NCBI GenBank assembly: GCA_964580435.1
Contig: CAZOKP010000007.1
Coordinates: 1-59,445, forward strand
DNA length: 59,445 nt
Direction of reading: 5' to 3'
Source: CAZKEW01 sp964580435
GTDB lineage: Bacteria; Acidobacteriota; Aminicenantia; Aminicenantales; UBA8522
The notes beneath the pieces were generated by a model. It ran no database searches. It had not been told where the DNA came from and saw only the letters and a list, made by a program, of their open reading frames with translations. Position 1 is the stretch's first letter, and every line of letters starts with the position of its first letter. Of the stretch, positions 43,640 through 52,320 are shown piece after piece. The position numbers and the translations under genes were made by a program.

Positions 43640-44326
43640 TTAATTGAAGATTTTGAAGCGGATGATATGGAAAAGCGCCGCCACTCCGTCTTTCCAACCG
43701 ATTTTTTTCCCCTCCTCATAAAGACGTCCCGAATAGGAGATCGGAACTTCAAAAATGCGGCACTTCAATTTGGCCAGCTTCACTGTGATCTCGGGCTCGA
43801 ACCCGAAGCGACGGGACTTAAGGCGGATTTTTTGGAGGATGTCTTTTTTAAAGACTTTATAGCAGGTCTCCATGTCTGTCAGGTTGAGGTTCGTGAGCAT
43901 GTTGGAGAAAGTGGTGAGGACCCTGTTGCCCACATAGTGCCAGAAAAAAAGCACCCGGTGAGGTCCGCCGAGAAAGCGGCTTCCGTAGACAGCGTCAGCC
44001 CGGCCGTCCAGAATGGGCTCGAGAAGTTTGGAATATTCCCGCGGGTCATATTCTAGATCGGCGTCTTGGACGAGGACGATATCGCCTTCGGCCTGGGCGA
44101 ACCCGGTGTGCAGAGCGGCTCCCTTGCCCATATTTTTCTCGTGGAAAAGCGCCCGGACCTGCGGGGAGGCGAAGTTTTGGAGAAGATCGCGGGTCCCGTC
44201 GGTGGAACCATCATCGACGACGATGATCTCTTTTTCCAGGCCCACATCCACGGCCTGGACGCGGCGGAGGATTTCCTCGATCGTGTTCTTCTCGTTAAAA
44301 ACCGGGATCACAACGGAGAATTTCAT
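43640..44326 (-). CDS. GT2 glycosyltransferase, dolichyl-phosphate mannose synthase-like
   Basis: 228 residues. SVVIPVFNEKNTI, VVDDGSTDGT and VQDADLEYDP (DAD metal site) form a complete GT-A domain of the DPM1 soluble type; YGSRFLGGPHR and the conserved C-terminus EVPISYSGR follow. No membrane helices. Its start overlaps the UDP-xylose synthase gene by 4 nt. It is the intact relative of the truncated copy on the other side of the restriction island. It probably loads a sugar on a polyprenyl phosphate; the sugar is unknown. Confidence 0.9.
   Translation of the reverse strand: MKFSVVIPVFNEKNTIEEILRRVQAVDVGLEKEIIVVDDGSTDGTRDLLQNFASPQVRALFHEKNMGKGAALHTGFAQAEGDIVLVQDADLEYDPREYSKLLEPILDGRADAVYGSRFLGGPHRVLFFWHYVGNRVLTTFSNMLTNLNLTDMETCYKVFKKDILQKIRLKSRRFGFEPEITVKLAKLKCRIFEVPISYSGRLYEEGKKIGWKDGVAALFHIIRFKIFN
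43858..44026. repeat. 169-bp direct repeat flanking the restriction island, right copy
   Basis: Partner of 34109-34277 with three mismatches. It lies inside the intact GT2 gene. Confidence 0.9.
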
Positions 44327-45252
44327 ACTTTCTCCCGGAAATACTCGATCGTCTTGAGCAGCCCTTCCTCGAGACCGACGAGCGGCTCCCAGCCGAGTTT
44401 TTCCCTGGCCAGGGAAATATCAGGACAGCGGCGGACCGGATCATCCGAAGGCAGGGGTTTGAAGAGGATTTTTGAAGGACCGCCTGTCAGTCTCGCGATC
44501 GTTTTGGCCAGTTCCAGAACAGTGAACTCCAAGGGATTTCCCAAGTTGACCGGCCCCTTGAAATTTTCGGTGTTCATCATCTTCACTAGAGCGGCGATGA
44601 GGTCCGTCACGTAACAGAAGGAGCGGGTCTGTTTTCCGTCCCCGTAGACCGTGAGTTCCTTTCCTTTGAGGGCCTGAACGATGAAATTACTGACAACCCG
44701 GCCGTCGTTGACGGCCATGCGGGGGCCGTAGGTATTGAAGATCCGGGCAATCTTGATATCAACGTTGTTCTGCCTGGAATAGTCCATCATCAGGGTCTCT
44801 GCCACTCTCTTCCCCTCATCATAGCAGCTGCGAACTCCGATCGGATTGACATTGCCCCAGTACTCTTCCTTTTGAGGATGGACTTTGGCGTCCCCATAGA
44901 CTTCCGATGAAGAGGCCAGCAGGATCCTGGCCTTGGTTCGCTTAGCCAGGCCGAGCATGTTGATCGTGCCCATGACATTGGTCTTGACGGTTTTGATCGC
45001 GTTGTGCTGGTAGTGAATCGGAGAGGCCGGGCAAGCCAGATGATAGATCTGGTCGACCTCGACGAAGAGCGGATGGATGACGTCGTGGCGGATCAATTCG
45101 AAGTACGGATGATAAAAAAGGTGGCGGATGTTGTCCTTGCTGCCCGAGAAGAAATTGTCGGTGCAAACCACATCTGCGCCTTGCTCAAGAAGGTACTCGC
45201 AGAGGTGGCTTCCCAGAAACCCCGCGCCTCCGGTGATGAGAATTCTCTTCAT
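44323..45252 (-). CDS. uxs: UDP-glucuronate decarboxylase (UDP-xylose synthase)
   Basis: 309-residue SDR enzyme converting UDP-glucuronate to UDP-xylose with bound NAD. ILITGGAGFLGSHLCEYLL is the nucleotide-binding site. HLACPASPIHYQ is the UXS-type signature, SSSEVYGD supplies the catalytic Ser/Thr position and SCYDEGKR gives YxxxK. NTYGPRM and GDGKQTRSFCYV complete the family pattern. Supplies a pentose donor for surface glycans. 12 nt after rph. Confidence 0.9.
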   Translation of the reverse strand: MKRILITGGAGFLGSHLCEYLLEQGADVVCTDNFFSGSKDNIRHLFYHPYFELIRHDVIHPLFVEVDQIYHLACPASPIHYQHNAIKTVKTNVMGTINMLGLAKRTKARILLASSSEVYGDAKVHPQKEEYWGNVNPIGVRSCYDEGKRVAETLMMDYSRQNNVDIKIARIFNTYGPRMAVNDGRVVSNFIVQALKGKELTVYGDGKQTRSFCYVTDLIAALVKMMNTENFKGPVNLGNPLEFTVLELAKTIARLTGGPSKILFKPLPSDDPVRRCPDISLAREKLGWEPLVGLEEGLLKTIEYFREKV

Positions 45253-45264
45253 CTCTCTCTCCCT

Positions 45265-46023
45265 TTACCCGTAAGCCATAAAAAGGAGGCTTTTTTTCTT
45301 GAGGGCCGCTTTCTGGACCTGGATGAGCTCCTTGATTCCGGTATCGGCCAACCGCAGGAGGTCCAGCAGCTCCTTCCTCGAAAACGGCTCCTTTTCTGCT
45401 GCCGCCTGGATTTCGACCAGCTGGCCTCTGTCGGTCTCCACCACGTTCATGTCGATAATGGCCTGGAAGTCTTCGTTGTAGTCGAGGTCCAGGAGAGGTG
45501 TGCTGCCGATGATGCCGACGCTGATACCGCTGACGAGGTGTTGGAGAGGCATTTCGTCGATCGCCTTTTCGTCCAACAGTTTTTTTAGGGCCAGGGCCAG
45601 AGCCACGCAGCCTGCGGTGACCGAAGCCACTCTGGTCCCGCCGTCGGCCTGGATCACGTCGCAATCGATAATGATCGTCCTTTCGCCGAGCACGGCGAGG
45701 TCGGTCACGGCGCGAAGCGCCCGGCCGATAAGACGCTGAATCTCCTGGGCCCGGCCCGAGACCCGGCCTTGAGTGCGCTCGCGGATGTTTCTCTTTTCGG
45801 TCGAGCGGGGGAGCATGGAATACTCGGCGGTAACCCAGCCAGTTCCAGTGCCCTTGAGAAAAGGAGGGGCTTTTTCCTCAATTGTGGCCGCGGCCACAAC
45901 CCGTGTCTTTCCGAGCTCGATAAAGGCTGAACCGTCGGCGTAGTCGAGATAGTCTGTCTGGATCTTGACGGGTCGGAGCTCGTCGAAAGCGCGCTTTTCC
46001 CGCAGGATTCTTTCTTCAGGCAT
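45265..46023 (-). CDS. rph: ribonuclease PH
   Basis: Phosphorolytic 3'-5' exoribonuclease that trims tRNA 3' ends, which is needed here because the two tRNA genes lack an encoded CCA. 252 residues from the ATG at 46023, preceded by GGAGAG. WVTAEYSMLPRST, GRAQEIQRLIGRALRAV and DCDVIQADGGTR are family signatures. Upstream in-frame codons would extend it into the acyltransferase gene, with which it already overlaps by 8 nt. C-terminus ends about where E. coli RNase PH does. Confidence 0.95.
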   Translation of the reverse strand: MPEERILREKRAFDELRPVKIQTDYLDYADGSAFIELGKTRVVAAATIEEKAPPFLKGTGTGWVTAEYSMLPRSTEKRNIRERTQGRVSGRAQEIQRLIGRALRAVTDLAVLGERTIIIDCDVIQADGGTRVASVTAGCVALALALKKLLDEKAIDEMPLQHLVSGISVGIIGSTPLLDLDYNEDFQAIIDMNVVETDRGQLVEIQAAAEKEPFSRKELLDLLRLADTGIKELIQVQKAALKKKSLLFMAYG

Positions 46024-46960
46024 CTTTCTCTCCAGCGGCTGATTCTCGGGCGGCCGCTTCTCCTTCCGGCCTGGTCTTCCACCGGTTATGGAACCACAAC
46101 CAGTCACTGATGTGATCCCGTATCTCAGCCTCAATCATCTTAGTCGAAGACTGGGTGATTTTCAACACATCCTGCTTTGAATCGCCGCTGAGCTCGACCT
46201 GGAGTGGCTCGCCGATTTTGACCCGATAGGAGAGAGAAGGCGTCAGGTAACAAAAGATAGGGAGGATGGGGGAGCGGGCGCGGAGATGAAAAGAGGCCAG
46301 GCTGGGGGTTGTAGCGGCGGGAATGCCGAAGAAATCCACAAAAACGGCCTGGCTCCGCAGGACGTTCTGGTCGATCAGGATGGCCACAATCTCGTTCTGG
46401 CGCAGCGAGCGGATAATGGGCCTGGCTGCTTGAAACTTGGAAATCACCCGGGCGCCGAGACTGTTCCTGAAGCGGACAAGCTCCTTTTCCAGCAACCGGT
46501 TATCTAAGGGCCTGGCTACGACACTGAGTCGGCCGATCTTGGAGATGACCGAGGATGCGATCTCCCAGTTCCCGAGATGAGCTGAGAAGAGAAGAACACC
46601 CTTGCCTTCTTCGAGAGCCCGGCGGATGTTGTTCTCCCCCTCGACCGCCAGAAGCTCTTCCCGACGGGATTCTCCGAGGTGCATCCATTTCAGGTTAGCG
46701 GCGATCATCTGTCCAAAGTGTTTAAAGGAATCTCGGGCGATGCGGCGGCGCAGGTCTGGCGATAGCCTTGGGCCAAAGGCTCTATCGAGGTTAGACAGGG
46801 CCAGCCGGCGGTGCTTCTTATCCGCGTAAAAGAGCAGGGTTCCGAGGGCCGCTCCCATCAAGAGGCAGAGCCTTCGCGGCAGGAAGAAGACGACGCCGCC
46901 GAGAAGGCGGAAGAGGCTGAAGGTTACAAATTCTATCATATCGATAGTTTTTATAGACAT
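46016..46960 (-). CDS. lpxL: lipid A late acyltransferase (LpxL/HtrB family)
   Basis: 314 residues. One N-terminal membrane helix (about 10-45), then the acyltransferase core with FSAHLGNWE (HX4E catalytic pair), the DQNVLRSQAVFVDFFG region and WLWFHNRWKTRP at the end, as in LpxL/LpxM. It adds a secondary acyl chain to Kdo2-lipid IVA in the inner membrane. Its ATG shares one base with the lpxK stop (TAATG), so the two lipid A genes are coupled. Which of LpxL, LpxM or a related enzyme cannot be told from sequence. Confidence 0.9.
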   Translation of the reverse strand: MSIKTIDMIEFVTFSLFRLLGGVVFFLPRRLCLLMGAALGTLLFYADKKHRRLALSNLDRAFGPRLSPDLRRRIARDSFKHFGQMIAANLKWMHLGESRREELLAVEGENNIRRALEEGKGVLLFSAHLGNWEIASSVISKIGRLSVVARPLDNRLLEKELVRFRNSLGARVISKFQAARPIIRSLRQNEIVAILIDQNVLRSQAVFVDFFGIPAATTPSLASFHLRARSPILPIFCYLTPSLSYRVKIGEPLQVELSGDSKQDVLKITQSSTKMIEAEIRDHISDWLWFHNRWKTRPEGEAAARESAAGEKDA

Positions 46961-47925
46961 TAAGACCGAGCCGTCTTTTCCAGAAGCCGCCGCATTTTTT
47001 CGTCAAGTTCGGGCTCGACCCGGAGCCCGATCTTGAGATAAAAAACGGGAATATTTCCAAAGGAACTCCGCTGCGCCTCAATTTTTACGCTGTCCTTCTC
47101 CGTGGTGAGAACGGCTTCTGCGCTGGTTTCCCGGTAGGCGCGGACGATCTTTCTTAGGGACGAGGGGGGGTAGGCGTGGTGGTCGGGAAAACTCATGGCC
47201 GAGACAACTTCAAGACCCTCCTCCCGGACCAGACCAAAGAACCTCTGAGGACGGGCGATCCCGCAGAAGGCGAGCACTTTCTTCTTGGCCAAGGCTTCAG
47301 CCGATATTTTTTCCTGGTTCCAGGGAGAAAAGAAGCCCCTGCTGACGACCGAATAGTCTTTGTTCTTGACCAAGCAGACATCCGCCCTTTTCAGGGAGCT
47401 TCGAGGTTCGCGGAGAGTGATTTTTTCTTCGGGAGAATAAAGCACGATATCCAGGTCTCGGGCGAGGCGGCGGTGCTGAAATCCGTCATCAAGAACGACG
47501 ACATTGAACCCGGACTGCCTGGCCCTGACGCAGGAGGAGAAGCGGTTCTTGCCCACAAAAACTCCGGCCTGAGGGAGATTCCGCGCCACCATGAAAGGCT
47601 CGTCCCCGCCTTCTTCCCACGTTCCAAGAATTTCCCTGCCGTCCGAAAGCACACCCCCATTCCTTTCCCAGCGGCCTTTGTAACCGCGGGAGACAAGGGC
47701 GGGACGGAACCCTTTATCCAGCAGCCAGGCGAGGATATCGAGCGCCAGGGGGGTTTTCTCTGTCCCTCCCAAGGCGATGTTTCCGACGCTGATTACAGGC
47801 AGAGGAGCGATTTTCGGGCTCAGGACGCTGCGGTCATAGAGGATGTTTTTGACTCGGGAGCCGAATCTGGAAAAGACAGAGAGAACAAGAAGCAGAAACG
47901 TCATCCCTTTCGGACTATACATCAT
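46960..47925 (-). CDS. lpxK: tetraacyldisaccharide 4'-kinase
   Basis: Phosphorylates lipid IVA precursor at the 4' position, on the inner membrane. About 321 residues, starting at the ATG at 47925. A TTG at 47970 would add 15 residues, and neither has a clear ribosome binding site. One membrane helix precedes VISVGNIALGGTEKTP. This is the Walker A loop, but the family's GGTGKTP has Gly replaced by Glu here (codon GAG). The rest is normal: LVSRGYKG, GDEP and VLDDGFQHRRLARDLDIV (Walker B region with DDGFQH). First gene of the lpxK-lpxL-rph-uxs-GT2 series. Confidence 0.9.
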   Translation of the reverse strand: MMYSPKGMTFLLLVLSVFSRFGSRVKNILYDRSVLSPKIAPLPVISVGNIALGGTEKTPLALDILAWLLDKGFRPALVSRGYKGRWERNGGVLSDGREILGTWEEGGDEPFMVARNLPQAGVFVGKNRFSSCVRARQSGFNVVVLDDGFQHRRLARDLDIVLYSPEEKITLREPRSSLKRADVCLVKNKDYSVVSRGFFSPWNQEKISAEALAKKKVLAFCGIARPQRFFGLVREEGLEVVSAMSFPDHHAYPPSSLRKIVRAYRETSAEAVLTTEKDSVKIEAQRSSFGNIPVFYLKIGLRVEPELDEKMRRLLEKTARS

Positions 47926-47993
47926 TCGTTTCTGTCTTGCAATAACCTCGAGACGGGGACGGGAGAACAATGGAATTGCCCTTCGGCTTATCC

Positions 47994-48022
47994 TTTACTT
48001 CTCCTGTTGGATTCTTTATAAT
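47994..48022 (+). promoter_or_regulatory. sigma-70 promoter of the lipoprotein gene
   Basis: TTTACT (4 of 6) as -35, 17 nt, perfect TATAAT at 48017-48022. Start near 48029, about 20 nt before the first ATG, with GGAGGAGG in the leader. Confidence 0.65.
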
Positions 48023-48048
48023 AAATCGATTTTTGAGTTAGGAGGAGG

Positions 48049-48921
48049 ATGATGAAACAGAGAGTTTCGCTGGTGCTGTTGCTGGCCGTCCTGCTGGCGT
48101 TCGTTTCTTTTTCCTGCCAAAAAAAGGCGCAGGTCAAGGGTGTGGAGCTCAATGTAGGATTTTCGGAAAAAACCCTCACAGATAATCTGATTACGAACAT
48201 GCAGTACCAATGGAAGACGGCAAGCGATTTCCCCGGCGTCGGCAAAGATTACACAGTCTATGTCCATTTTTGGCATGGGAATAACCTGCTTTTTCAAGAC
48301 GATCATATTCCTTCTGTTCCGACATCCAAATGGGAGCCGGGCAAGGAATACACCTATGAGCGGCGGATCTATATCCCTGCTTTCATCGATGAATTTGACC
48401 CGGAATTCAAGGGAGAAGAAACGCTGAAACTGGTCGTGGGGTTCTACAACCTCTATGACCGGACCGGCGAATCCAAGCGTGAAATCCTGGTCAAGCCTCT
48501 TAAGGTCCTTCCGCCTCCTCCGGATGTGCCCGAAGTGATCTATGAGAGCGGCTGGTATGACCTGGAAGTCGACCCGGACGCGTTGCTCAAACAGTGGCGC
48601 TGGACAGCCCGGGAGGCGAGATGCGTGGTCGACAATCCTCGCCGCGATGCTCTTCTGGTCATCCGAGGAGCCGTCAACAAGGATAAGCTGGTCGATCAAA
48701 AGGTCATCTTCAAGATCAATGATGTGACCCTGGACGAGTTTGTCCCGAGCGAGACCGTTTTTGAGAAAAGCTATAACCTGAAAAAAGAGATGCTCGGGGA
48801 GAAGGATGAATTTTATCTGGTCATCACGACCGACCAGACATTTGTCCCGGCAAAGACGTATCCTCAATCCAAGGATGAGCGGGAACTCGGGCTTCAGATT
48901 TCTTTTATTTATTTTCGCTGA
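48049..48921 (+). CDS. putative lipoprotein, function unknown
   Basis: 290 residues. Positively charged start, hydrophobic stretch SLVLLLAVLLAFVSF, then Cys23: a signal peptidase II type leader, although the lipobox (SFSC) is not canonical. The mature part is beta-rich and acidic, with two similar halves each containing a YxxxxxW-type segment, and a PLKVLPPPPDVPE linker in the middle. No family recognised. Two adjacent ATGs (48049 and 48052); the second has better spacing from GGAGG. Own promoter; convergent with the next gene. Confidence 0.75.
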   Translation: MMKQRVSLVLLLAVLLAFVSFSCQKKAQVKGVELNVGFSEKTLTDNLITNMQYQWKTASDFPGVGKDYTVYVHFWHGNNLLFQDDHIPSVPTSKWEPGKEYTYERRIYIPAFIDEFDPEFKGEETLKLVVGFYNLYDRTGESKREILVKPLKVLPPPPDVPEVIYESGWYDLEVDPDALLKQWRWTAREARCVVDNPRRDALLVIRGAVNKDKLVDQKVIFKINDVTLDEFVPSETVFEKSYNLKKEMLGEKDEFYLVITTDQTFVPAKTYPQSKDERELGLQISFIYFR

Positions 48922-48940
48922 GTCGAGAGGTTTTTTCCGT

Positions 48941-49513
48941 CTATTTGATCCAGATCGGCGGAAGAGTATCTTTTTTGGCCTGGCCGAGGAATTTTTCCAA
49001 TTCCTGCCGCGCTTTGGCCTCTTCTTCCTGAGCCTTTTCCAGCTTGAGAAAGGTTTCGCTTATGGCCAGCTCGACAGCCTCCTTGGAGGACGTCGCATCC
49101 AGGCTGTTGTACTGCTGCCAGAGAGCGCCCATCTTCAGGTTCAAGAGCTCCACATATTCCTTGGCCTTTTCCCATTTCTGTCCGAGCTCCTGGAGGGTCG
49201 CCCGGGAGTTTTCCTCTGAAGCGGGTCCTGCGGGGGAAGGCTCGACTTGAGATCCTTGGGCCGGAGGGGGAGGAGGCAGCGGCGTCTTGACCTCTTCCGT
49301 GACCGGAGGCGCCTCTGCGGCTGGGACCTCTAAAGCCGGCTTTTTTTTGAGCTTGGCCAGGTCGGCGTTGGTGACGACCCGGGCTTTTTTTCCCTTGAGA
49401 CTTTCCCTTCTTTCCTTCTCCTTGGCAGCGATCTCCGCCAGCGTTTGAGAATATAGAAACGAGCCGAGAAACAATGGCAGGAATAGCAAAATAAAGACTT
49501 TTCTGGCCCGCAT
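48941..49513 (-). CDS. secreted coiled-coil protein, function unknown
   Basis: 190 residues from the ATG at 49513 (a GTG at 49534 is the alternative). A signal peptide (VFILLFLPLFLGSFLYS) is followed by QTLAEIAAKEKERRESLKG. Then come a proline-rich linker (PLPPPPPAQ and nearby) and a C-terminal coiled coil (about 105-180) rich in Lys, Glu and Ala. I recognise no catalytic motif. It lies 34 bp downstream of comEC and may share its transcript. An envelope or periplasmic structural role is possible. Confidence 0.7.
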   Translation of the reverse strand: MRARKVFILLFLPLFLGSFLYSQTLAEIAAKEKERRESLKGKKARVVTNADLAKLKKKPALEVPAAEAPPVTEEVKTPLPPPPPAQGSQVEPSPAGPASEENSRATLQELGQKWEKAKEYVELLNLKMGALWQQYNSLDATSSKEAVELAISETFLKLEKAQEEEAKARQELEKFLGQAKKDTLPPIWIK

Positions 49514-49547
49514 CTTGATTCCATCGTAACGCACAGGGCCAGCGCTG

Positions 49548-51941
49548 TCAATGAGACGGGGGTTCTTCGCGGGCGGTGCGGGTCAGGATGTCTTTGCCGT
49601 CGATTGCGATTTCGACGGCGCCTTCTTCATCTGTCCTCAGGATGCGCGCACGCAGCTTCTTGTACCGGTCCAGGACCTCTTGATTCGGGACTCCGTAGAG
49701 ATTTCCTCTGCCTACGGTGACGACCACAATTTGAGGCTGGACTTTATCAAGGAACAGTTCCGAACTCGATGATTTGCTGCCGTGGTGGGGGGATTTCAAG
49801 ATTTGAGATTGAAGAAGAAGGTTCTTTTCGATCATCTCGCTCTCGGCCCCCAGGCCGATGTCTGAGGCCAAAAGAAAGGAAGTCTCTCCTGAAGATAATC
49901 TCAGCACGATGGATTTTTCGTTGACGGCCTCATGGACGAACGGCTTTTCCTCTTCCGGATGGAGGACCCTCATCTTGACATCTCCTGCTTGATAGTCGAA
50001 GCCGCGAAATATCCTTTCCTTGAGAACAGCAGGGCCGAGACTGTTCTTGAGCTCTTCGTAAGCCGGGCTCTGGGGAGGGCTGAAGGCTTCCCAAAACCGG
50101 CCGACCTTGAAGTTTCTGGCTACGGCCTTGAGGCCGTTCATGTGGTCGGGATGGGCGTGAGTCAAGACCAGATAATCGATTTTTTTGATTCCTTTGCTCC
50201 AAAGAAAAGGAGAGACGACGTTCTCGCCGATATCAAAGCTGTCGTCTGGAACGCCGCCGCCGTCCACGAGCATTTTTTTTCGGCCGGGGAATTCGACCAG
50301 AATACAGTCTCCCTGGCCGACGTCGAGAAAGGTCAACCTGAGAGACCTGGAGGACTGGGCAGGAAAGGGATAGGTCACGAGCAGGACGAGGAATAGAGCG
50401 AAAAAAGTTACGGTCAGGAGTTTTTGTCCTTTGAACTTGGTGCGGAGAAGGAAAAGAAGGAGGAAAATGAAATATCCCAGAATGATCGGCAGGGGAGGGG
50501 TGGGGATCCGGTAGGAAAAGAAAGCGACCGGGTCAAAAAGATGGGCGATCCAGAGAAAAACGCGGACCAGGAACTCGAGCGCCCGGGCCATCCCTTGAGC
50601 GAGAAGCGAGTTGACAAAGGAAAGGCCGAGAAAAACAAATCCCAGGCCCATGATCACTCCGGTCAGGGGAATGGCGGCAAGGTTAAGCAGGAGCGAGGAA
50701 ATGGAAACGCGGTTAAACGAGCTCGCCAGAAAAGGTAAAACGCCGAGCTGAGCCGTCAAGGATAGGGCGAAGAGGTCACTGATTTTCAGAGGAAGGCGGG
50801 GCAAATATTTTTGGACGGCGCGAAAAAAAAGGATGATGGAAAGAGTCGCGGCGAAGGTCAGCTCGAAACCCATGTCGAAAAGATAGAACGGATTCGCGAT
50901 GAGCAAGATGAAAGCGCTGAACGAAATGGTGTTGAGGAGCCGGGAATTTTTCCAGAGAAGCTTGCCGACAAGAAAGACTAGGCTCATAATGGCGGCGCGA
51001 AAAACAGAGGCCCGGCCTTCCACGAGCAGGGCATAGAAGAGGAGAAGAACGATCAGGACCGCATAAGAAGGGCGCTTGGGTGTGCCAAAGAGCTTAAGGA
51101 TTCCAAAAAGAAGATAAGAGATGATGGCGATATGGGCCCCGGAAATAGCGATCAGGTGGAACAAACCGGATTTCTGGAGAGCGAGGGTTGTGGCTTCTTC
51201 CATCCTTCCCCTCTCGCCGAGAAGAAGGGCTTCGACGACGGCTCCCTCCTGGGAAAGGACGGTTCTATCGGCCGAGGAGAAATGGTCCTCGATCTTTTGA
51301 GTCAGTTTCTGTCGCAAGGAGGAGGTCACGCGGAAAACAGAGAAAGGAGCACTGCTTTCCTGAAGTTCCACCAGAAGGGGGCTTTTTGTGACCGCGTGAT
51401 TGTGGACGTTCTGATTCTTGCGCAGGTTGGCCAGCCGCGGTTCCCCGAAGTTGCGAAAGTCACGGACCGGCAGAACCTGGGCAGAGACTTTGACCTTATC
51501 GCCGACCTTGAGCCTCAACGGTGAAGGGTATTGACCGGGATGAAGAACGGTCACCCGCAGGTTTCCTTCGGCCTTTTCTTCTTTGTTGAGATAGCGGATC
51601 TTTTCGACTCTAAGAAAAAGATAAGTTCTTCCGACGCCGTAGGAAGAGGACCTATACAGCCGGCCGTAAAAATCGGCATAGCCGTTGAAATCGAATACTT
51701 TGACGGGGTTCTTTTCGTAGTTTTTGTTTTCCCGGGAATAGAGACTCAGGCCGAGAAAAACGGTAGCGGCGAGAATAAAAGCAAAAGCGAGCCCGTCCTT
51801 CTTCAAAAAAAAAGCCAGCCAGGATAAGATGAGAGACCCGACGAGCCCCAGGACGCAGAGGAGAAAGGGAAGCGAAAGAAGGGAAGAAAAGAGAATGCCT
51901 GAAGCCAGAGAAATGGCGAGATAAAGGAAGGGGAAGGGCAT
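49548..51941 (-). CDS. comEC: ComEC/Rec2 DNA uptake channel protein
   Basis: 797 residues. N-terminal membrane helices and a DUF4131/OB-like loop come first. The Competence domain (about 235-500) follows with GLFHLIAISGAHIAIISYL and VEGRASVFRAAIMS. The C-terminal metallo-beta-lactamase-like domain has FLDVGQGDCILVEFPG, LTHAHPDHMNGL and SPHHGSKSS. This is the full three-part ComEC, which carries one DNA strand across the inner membrane during transformation. With pilT, pilB and the pilins in the same window, natural competence is likely, though comEA and dprA are not seen here. Confidence 0.94.
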   Translation of the reverse strand: MPFPFLYLAISLASGILFSSLLSLPFLLCVLGLVGSLILSWLAFFLKKDGLAFAFILAATVFLGLSLYSRENKNYEKNPVKVFDFNGYADFYGRLYRSSSYGVGRTYLFLRVEKIRYLNKEEKAEGNLRVTVLHPGQYPSPLRLKVGDKVKVSAQVLPVRDFRNFGEPRLANLRKNQNVHNHAVTKSPLLVELQESSAPFSVFRVTSSLRQKLTQKIEDHFSSADRTVLSQEGAVVEALLLGERGRMEEATTLALQKSGLFHLIAISGAHIAIISYLLFGILKLFGTPKRPSYAVLIVLLLFYALLVEGRASVFRAAIMSLVFLVGKLLWKNSRLLNTISFSAFILLIANPFYLFDMGFELTFAATLSIILFFRAVQKYLPRLPLKISDLFALSLTAQLGVLPFLASSFNRVSISSLLLNLAAIPLTGVIMGLGFVFLGLSFVNSLLAQGMARALEFLVRVFLWIAHLFDPVAFFSYRIPTPPLPIILGYFIFLLLFLLRTKFKGQKLLTVTFFALFLVLLVTYPFPAQSSRSLRLTFLDVGQGDCILVEFPGRKKMLVDGGGVPDDSFDIGENVVSPFLWSKGIKKIDYLVLTHAHPDHMNGLKAVARNFKVGRFWEAFSPPQSPAYEELKNSLGPAVLKERIFRGFDYQAGDVKMRVLHPEEEKPFVHEAVNEKSIVLRLSSGETSFLLASDIGLGAESEMIEKNLLLQSQILKSPHHGSKSSSSELFLDKVQPQIVVVTVGRGNLYGVPNQEVLDRYKKLRARILRTDEEGAVEIAIDGKDILTRTAREEPPSH

Positions 51942-52320
51942 GACGGTGATTTATCTTAGAGGGGCGCCGGATCAAAGTCAAGGCGGCGCAATGATTACAT
52001 CTTTACATCCGTAATGGGGGCGGGTCCCGTCGCGGTTCACCCCCGGCGCCCTCGCGGTCAATCATGTTGTTTCCAGAGCCAAAGACCGGGGCATCAAACG
52101 CTCGGGGCGGCGGGGGACCCCCAAACCACGCCACCCACCCCCTCTATCAGGATAGGACTATCCCGGAACTGAGAATGCCTCTCGGCGCGTCCCATTCGTT
52201 CCTCGCTGAAGACCTCCCCACCATTCACTCGGCCGTTCCTGGGACTAACGCCGGGCCACCCATCTCTTAAGCATGAATTTTCTGTTAGGGTGAGTGTGGT
52301 TATGCTTCCACGATTTGGGA
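51942..52320. other. gene-free region between comEC and the mutase gene
   Basis: 379 bp with no supported gene. Copy 2 of the 162-bp repeat occupies 52017-52178. The short open frame across it (from 52064) is only partly shared with copy 1 and diverges after the repeat, so I did not call a gene. I see no clear terminator for the mutase operon that ends at 52321. Confidence 0.6.
52017..52178. repeat. 162-bp dispersed repeat, copy 2
   Basis: Same-strand match to 85-246, about 90% identical and of exactly equal length. Homology starts at a run of Gs and ends at ATGC in both. Neighbouring sequence is unrelated, so the unit itself has moved or been retained. Confidence 0.75.
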
